A program made the position numbers and the translations under genes. From a virus: a stretch of DNA of 64,000 bases. The DNA is taken from the IMG/VR virus record IMGVR_UViG_3300034200_001896, positions 21,764-85,763 of that record. One strand, given 5' to 3'. How positions within the stretch are numbered: position 1 is the stretch's first letter; each line of letters starts with the position of its first letter. Shown here in pieces: positions 63,832-64,000 of the stretch. Below the pieces are notes generated by a model. The model saw only the letters and a program-made list of their open reading frames with translations, did not search any database and had not been told where the DNA came from.

Positions 63832-64000
63832 ATGCCTACTTATATCTATAAATGCGAGAAGTGTCAAAATACCTTTAAAGCATTTCATGAAATGAGTGTA
63901 GTGTTAAATGAATGCCTAGACTGCCATTCAGAAGGATGTGTTAAGAAATTACCTTCTCTTTTAACCTCTTTACCAGAAAGAGATAAGGCTAAAGAGGCGG
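63832..64000 (+). CDS. FmdB-like zinc-ribbon protein (truncated by window end)
   Basis: Starts PTYIYKCEKCQNTFKAFHEM, then CLDCHSEGCVKKLPSL: the C-x2-C...C-x2-C ribbon of the FmdB family, often linked to regulation. Runs off the window. Confidence 0.75.
   Translation, partial: MPTYIYKCEKCQNTFKAFHEMSVVLNECLDCHSEGCVKKLPSLLTSLPERDKAKEA

Noticed and set aside
1-64000. CRISPR array
   Set aside because: No regularly spaced direct repeats with unique spacers were seen; the repeats found are coding paralogues and promoter elements.

Overview
The window looks like part of a large tailed-phage genome (Caudoviricetes, probably a big myovirus of the T4-like or cyanophage-like type, from an uncultured source). 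The evidence is a fibre with GTWTP-type C-terminus and repeated AIG motifs, PIN-PhoH, a ClpP-like protease, SLT and GH19 lysis enzymes, a DEDDh exonuclease, HNH endonucleases beside tRNA genes, 14 tRNA genes and very dense packing of small genes. The host cannot be named from the sequence.

Layout. 1-7.2 kb: AT-rich end of the tail-fibre region, a HAD-domain protein, an aminoacyl-tRNA-protein transferase homologue and a compact adenylosuccinate synthetase. 7.3-12.8 kb: about 20 tandem, overlapping copies of one small SH3/KOW-like protein (GDLV...GMIV...VEWYG). 12.8-30.8 kb: visibly more G+C-rich, many short genes transcribed singly or in pairs from their own sigma70-like promoters. Ten of these promoters carry a palindrome GTCAC-N6-GTGAC (two with a degenerate arm) centred about 60 bp upstream of the predicted start, three more carry a weaker GAAAC-N6-G(T/C)GAC version, and several give predicted leaderless mRNAs. 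This part includes a MoxR-type ATPase with a VWA/metallopeptidase partner, a Gp88-like protein, many zinc-ribbon peptides, a tRNA cluster invaded by HNH genes, and more SH3-like paralogues. It resembles an early host-takeover module. 30.9-37.3 kb: AT-rich again, a third group of SH3-like paralogues, a lysis region (SLT enzyme and a possible holin), HNH and DEDDh nucleases. 37.4-46.0 kb: virion-associated genes (metallopeptidase, ligase-adenylyltransferase fusion, coiled-coil protein), GH19 endolysin, second tRNA cluster followed by a probable structured ncRNA, ClpP-like protease, lipoprotein. 46.0-51.9 kb: HNH, tRNA-Ala, a secreted serine protease on the minus strand, tRNA-Ser between inverted repeats, SpoU methylase, PhoH, a zincin and a PD-(D/E)XK nuclease. 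51.9-63.6 kb: a 13-gene nucleotide-sugar and glycosyltransferase locus (Gmd, Fcl, DegT aminotransferase, SIS isomerase, NTP-transferase/kinase fusion, HAD phosphatase, several glycosyltransferases).

The most striking unexplained system is the SH3-like family: about 40 members in 64 kb, one fused to two CCHC zinc knuckles (pointing to nucleic-acid binding). In several copies the next gene's -35 box lies inside the C-terminal codons, so coding sequence and promoter appear to have been duplicated as one unit. All functional calls are from reading the sequence; no database search was run.
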